DNA of 64,000 nt from Sclerotinia nivalis (lineage: Eukaryota; Ascomycota; Leotiomycetes; Helotiales; Sclerotiniaceae): assembly GCA_029531795.1 (NCBI GenBank), contig JAPEIS010000006.1, forward strand, positions 1,240,001-1,304,000, given 5' to 3'. The position numbers were made by a program, and so were the translations under genes. The notes below the pieces were generated by a model. That model did no database searches. It saw only the letters and a program-made list of their open reading frames with translations, and had not been told where the DNA came from. Shown here piece by piece: positions 61,139 through 64,000 of this stretch; within the stretch, counting starts at the first letter, position 1; the number at the start of each line of letters is the position of its first letter.

Positions 61139-61639
61139 TTATCTATAATTCATTCACAAGTATTCAACTATTTGATAACTGATCAAATAATACCTTCTAA
61201 TTGAATACCTTTTTGAATAAACTTTACAAGTTATCATTTATATTAGAAAGATCGATTCCGAGTTTGTTCGATGAAGATACCAATCCTCTTATACAAAACC
61301 CCGATCTCTTATATTCATAATATTTCTTAAATATTCTCCTTTAGATGGAATTCTGTATAACTATTCTGAAGTTCCTTTATCTTCTTTTATCATAGAGCAG
61401 CAGGCACCGTTCAGCAACAGCCGCCGTTACGTTAATTACTTGAGATGTACTACCTACTACAATAGCTGTAGAAATGAGAATGCCATGTCATCCTTATGAT
61501 CCAAACTTGTCAACGAAAATATCTAACACTATTCGTTCCAAAATTTGAGGGAAATAACTTAACATACCCGGAAGCAACATCCGCATAGCCTCTCTTCAAT
61601 TCCTATCTCAAGAACTTGCGAAGTAAACAACAATAGACC
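61139..61639. other. unassigned stretch before the LINE remnant
   Basis: Composition shifts from AT-rich to ordinary at about 61390, where GAGCAGCAGGCA echoes GGGCAGCAGGCA at 61017-61028. The part after 61450 may be more decayed LINE sequence, but I could not follow a frame. Confidence 0.35.
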
Positions 61640-61980
61640 TCAAAACACTTGAAAAGATACCCCCTACTATCGCAGCATCATAGTGGCTCCCGCCGAAGAT
61701 CTCAATCCACAAGACAAAAGAAGCAGCAATAATACACCATGAAGACTATCAATTGCGGTACCTAAACGCTCTAGTGATTTATACAAATATTAGCGGCATT
61801 GAGGGCAAGATCGGAACAGGAGCCGTAGCACCTCAACAGAGACAAGTGAAAAAGGTATTCTTCGGCGGCAAACATACCTCTACAGTCTGTGCAGCAGAGC
61901 TTAAAGGCATTTACCTTGCACTTAAGATAGCACAACAAGAACTTAGCAACTCGCAACAAGAAGTTCTAACCCTAACCCTA
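61640..61980 (+). pseudogene. LINE (Tad1-like) RNase H remnant
   Basis: The frame holds WLPPKISI (near 61690) and an RNase H start IYTNISGIEGKIGTGAVAP from about 61780, where the fungal LINE enzyme normally has IYTDGSG; the catalytic Asp is Asn here. It continues with AAELKGIYLALKIAQ (about 61900-61945), carrying the conserved Glu. One TAG precedes WLPP. RT and the N-terminal parts are absent. The coding part ends in CCCTAA repeats. Confidence 0.75.
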
Positions 61981-61981
61981 A
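61966..61981 (+). repeat. telomere-type (CCCTAA) repeat, 16 bp
   Basis: CTAACCCTAACCCTAA, the TTAGGG-type telomere repeat, lies exactly between the LINE remnant and the NLR-type repeat remnant. Confidence 0.8.
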
Positions 61982-61982
61982 G

Positions 61983-62431
61983 ATGAAGATAATTGCAGGT
62001 AAATTTAAGCTTGAGAAGCGAGGGGGGGAGATGAAGATTACAAAAGAGGTAGTAAAAGCAGCAGCAGGGAATGAGCACAGTGAGAAAGATATGAAGTTGT
62101 TGCTTGAGAAGCGAGGGAAAGACGTGAAGATTACAGAAGGAGTACTGAAAGCGGCGGCAGGGATTTGGGATAGTGGGAAGATGTGATGATATTGTTGCTG
62201 GAGAAGCTAAGGGCACAATCAGGCAGGCACTATGACAATGCTCTTTGCGCTGCATCACCTAGAAGCTATCACACGATTTTTCAGATGCTGCTGGAGAAAT
62301 GCGACAATGCACCTAACAAAACCAACCATGCTTTACATGATTACCAAATGCAGCTTATGTTTCTCGAGCAACAGAACAAGAAGCGTTTAATGATGGCACA
62401 AGCTGAACAAGACAACATTTCCAGCTTCTAA
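61983..62431 (+). pseudogene. remnant of a fungal NLR-type/ankyrin repeat protein
   Basis: The first frame (61983-62186) has two copies of a unit of about 32 residues, LLLEKRG(K)DVKIT..V(L)KAAAG, as in C-terminal repeat arrays of fungal NLR-like proteins. A second frame (62183-62431) continues with an ankyrin-like DNALCAASPRSYHTIFQMLL and then HALHDYQMQLMFLEQQNKKR, a phrase I associate with the C-termini of such proteins. The change of frame at about 62183 shows an indel. No NACHT domain is present in the window. Confidence 0.6.
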
Positions 62432-63047
62432 GTTCCCTAGTAGGACTCTTTGGAGCTTGAAGAAATATTGCAAAACGCGATGGAAACCCTCGCTATAGAA
62501 GTCATGTTGAAATTCGATGTGGTTCAGAACGATATAATGGGTCGAATGCTTGAACTGGAGCTATTTCGGGGGAAACTGCAAGCCAAGGTAAAGATATAGG
62601 TTTAGAAAGAATATCTCGGGAGACAACGTAACCATAGTTGGAGTAGCCATCGATTCTTTGAAGATTAGGCATTAGCAAAAGACTAGTCCAATAGAGGTGA
62701 TTGATATTTGAAAAGAGAAAAGAGAATATTCTTTTGTATAAGACGACTCAGCAAAAAAAAAGGGGGGTTTTGGAGAGACCGAGAACTAGCATAAGATCAG
62801 TCTTTTTGTGACGACGAGTCTAGCAATAGAATGTTTTTATATAGGGAAAAACTACCTAGAATTCACGCTTGAGAGAGACTAATCACTAAACTCAGCACAG
62901 AAACAAGCGGGGGGTTGGTGGGGAACTGAAGGAGACGAATTTACGGATGCTAGACTAACTTTGAAGCTGAATGCTTAGGATCAACTGCTACTGAGAAGAT
63001 AGTGTTTGATCTTGTTAAGAAACTATATTAGGATTTGGATTTAGGGT
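62432..63047. other. 3' flank of the NLR remnant
   Basis: Possibly a further short coding trace at 62450-62590 (LEEILQNAMETL), not certain. An A/G run at 62752-62769 is the only repeat noted. Confidence 0.3.
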
Positions 63048-63414
63048 TCAAACTTGACAACCCTGCGCCGTCCTCTCCTCGATCCCAACCTCAACATTTC
63101 CAGCCTCAAGAACAAGGGCACACTTGGCAAGGTCAGTGGGTGATGGTGGTGAAAGGGAGATTTGGCGAAGAAAGGTTTGTGCTGATTTAGGACAGCTTCT
63201 TTTCGTCAGAATCTTAGTACTTGCGGGATCTTTGCCTGTCATGCTCTACACTAACATCTCGAGAGTAACATCCACCACGCTCGGAGATTGATTCCGTGAA
63301 CAGACTGTACATGGTTTTTGAAATGTTGCAAGTGTTCGTGACCCCTCTCTGAGACTTGCATGTTGGATGATTACACTCCCTCCTGGCCTCCGGACCTTGT
63401 TCTTTGAGATGAAC
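63048..63414. other. no supported gene
   Basis: A 64-codon minus-strand ORF (63242-63048) has no recognisable motif and ordinary composition. I leave it unassigned. Confidence 0.3.
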
Positions 63415-63888
63415 CTATTCAACGTGATCCATCATTTTGCAGGGCGGCAAAAAGAGCCATCCGCTGTTCGTAGCTCTTTGATTCGTCTCCGATGCAGAAC
63501 GGGCATTGAGTTTTGTCACAAACGGAAAGGGAGATAAAAGAGAATGGCTCGACATCGGGCGAAGTTTCCATGTCAACTGTGGCCACTGCAACCTGGAATG
63601 GATATCGTTGGGGCGCTTCGCACCGGCCACACCTGATCGACGGTCCATTGGTAATCAGGGCGAATATTTTCAGGCTCGAAGCTCAATCCCATGTGCTCTA
63701 GCCACGTGGTGCTTGAATTGCATTATATTGTCGAGAACCAGACCCTCAGCCTTGCATATAGGATGATAACAAATAAAGGCGCCATTTGCTACTTGGTCGC
63801 GCAAATGAACATTTTCAATATGATCCCATATATAAACAATGCGACGAAACATATATGTCTGTTGTTTATAACAGCCATTCGTTCCTAA
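63415..63888 (-). pseudogene. C2H2-type zinc finger ORF remnant
   Basis: One minus-strand frame (from above 63852 to 63415) with two TGA stops at about 63665 and 63650. It contains C-x4-C (CYHPIC) followed by FKHHVARAHG, a C2H2-type finger, preceded by DHIENVHLR. This layout recalls the C-terminal finger of fungal FluG-type or recombinase-like proteins, which is inference. The 5' part is not seen before the window edge. Confidence 0.45.
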
Positions 63889-64000
63889 TGCAAATAATAC
63901 ATTGGGTTTTCATACAGATCATAGGAAATTCATTTGATTATAAAAAGGAAGACGAAACGGAAGATTCCTTTTTGTTTGTATCCTTAAAAATTAAAGCCGA

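Noticed and set aside
63048..63242. 64-codon minus-strand ORF
   Set aside because: No recognisable domain, and neighbouring sequence gives no exon or gene context.
1..64000. Mitochondrial or other organelle origin suggested by AT richness
   Set aside because: Gypsy elements, chromodomains, RIP-type change and nuclear-type introns point to the nucleus.

Overview
The window looks like a repeat-rich region of a filamentous ascomycete chromosome. The evidence is Ty3/gypsy retrotransposons with fungal-type pol and chromodomains, a pogo/Fot1 transposon, a Tad-like LINE remnant, short fungal introns (GT...CTAA...AG, 50-61 bp), and repeat-induced point mutation (RIP): repeats are extremely AT-rich and most in-frame stops sit where CAA, CAG or CGA is expected. 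I cannot name the species. I see no rRNA, CRISPR array or intact tRNA.

Positions 1-55750 are almost entirely LTR retrotransposons stacked inside each other. I name five LTR types: alpha (about 163 bp), beta (146 bp), gamma (288 bp), delta (416/486 bp) and epsilon (133 bp). Left part: a gypsy pol (1-3475) with an antisense accessory gene (5000-3814), a sense accessory ORF (5165-7281) and a gamma LTR (7423-7710) sits in a delta-type element remnant (7711-9008). Then comes a nest: fragment E (minus) is cut by D (plus, 10217), which is cut by A (plus, 10988-17713), which is cut by C (minus, 17714-28223), which holds the complete element B (minus, 18252-25022, 5-bp target duplication). C is cut at 28224 by gamma element G (plus; LTR, PBS, gag, protease). 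A beta LTR (32352-32497) joins G to delta element H2 (plus, 32498-36546).

Right part: beta element I (minus, 36547-37305 and 52959-55750) contains the complete beta element J (37306-52958, duplication AATAT). J contains the complete element K (41988-50760, duplication CAAAA). K carries a solo beta LTR (duplication GATTG). I also carries a pogo-like transposon (53186-55040, 25-bp perfect inverted repeats, TA duplication). K is the least decayed element.

Near 56.24 kb composition changes to ordinary. The only gene I consider intact is at 58942-56725 (minus): two exons, 718 aa, a sugar-kinase-like N-terminal part joined to an AAA+ ATPase. Beyond it lie a very AT-rich patch with 37-bp tandem repeats, a 104-bp LTR-like element containing a tRNA-Gly-like stretch (duplication ATATT), a LINE RNase H remnant ending in CCCTAA repeats, remnants of an NLR-type repeat/ankyrin gene, and a decayed zinc-finger ORF.

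Most noteworthy: Tf1-like self-priming signatures in the alpha and beta families; two different antisense genes downstream of pol in two gypsy families, one of exactly 516 nt in both copies; the kinase-AAA fusion gene; and the LINE/telomere-repeat/NLR junction. All statements come from reading the sequence by eye; family assignments from motifs are inference where stated.
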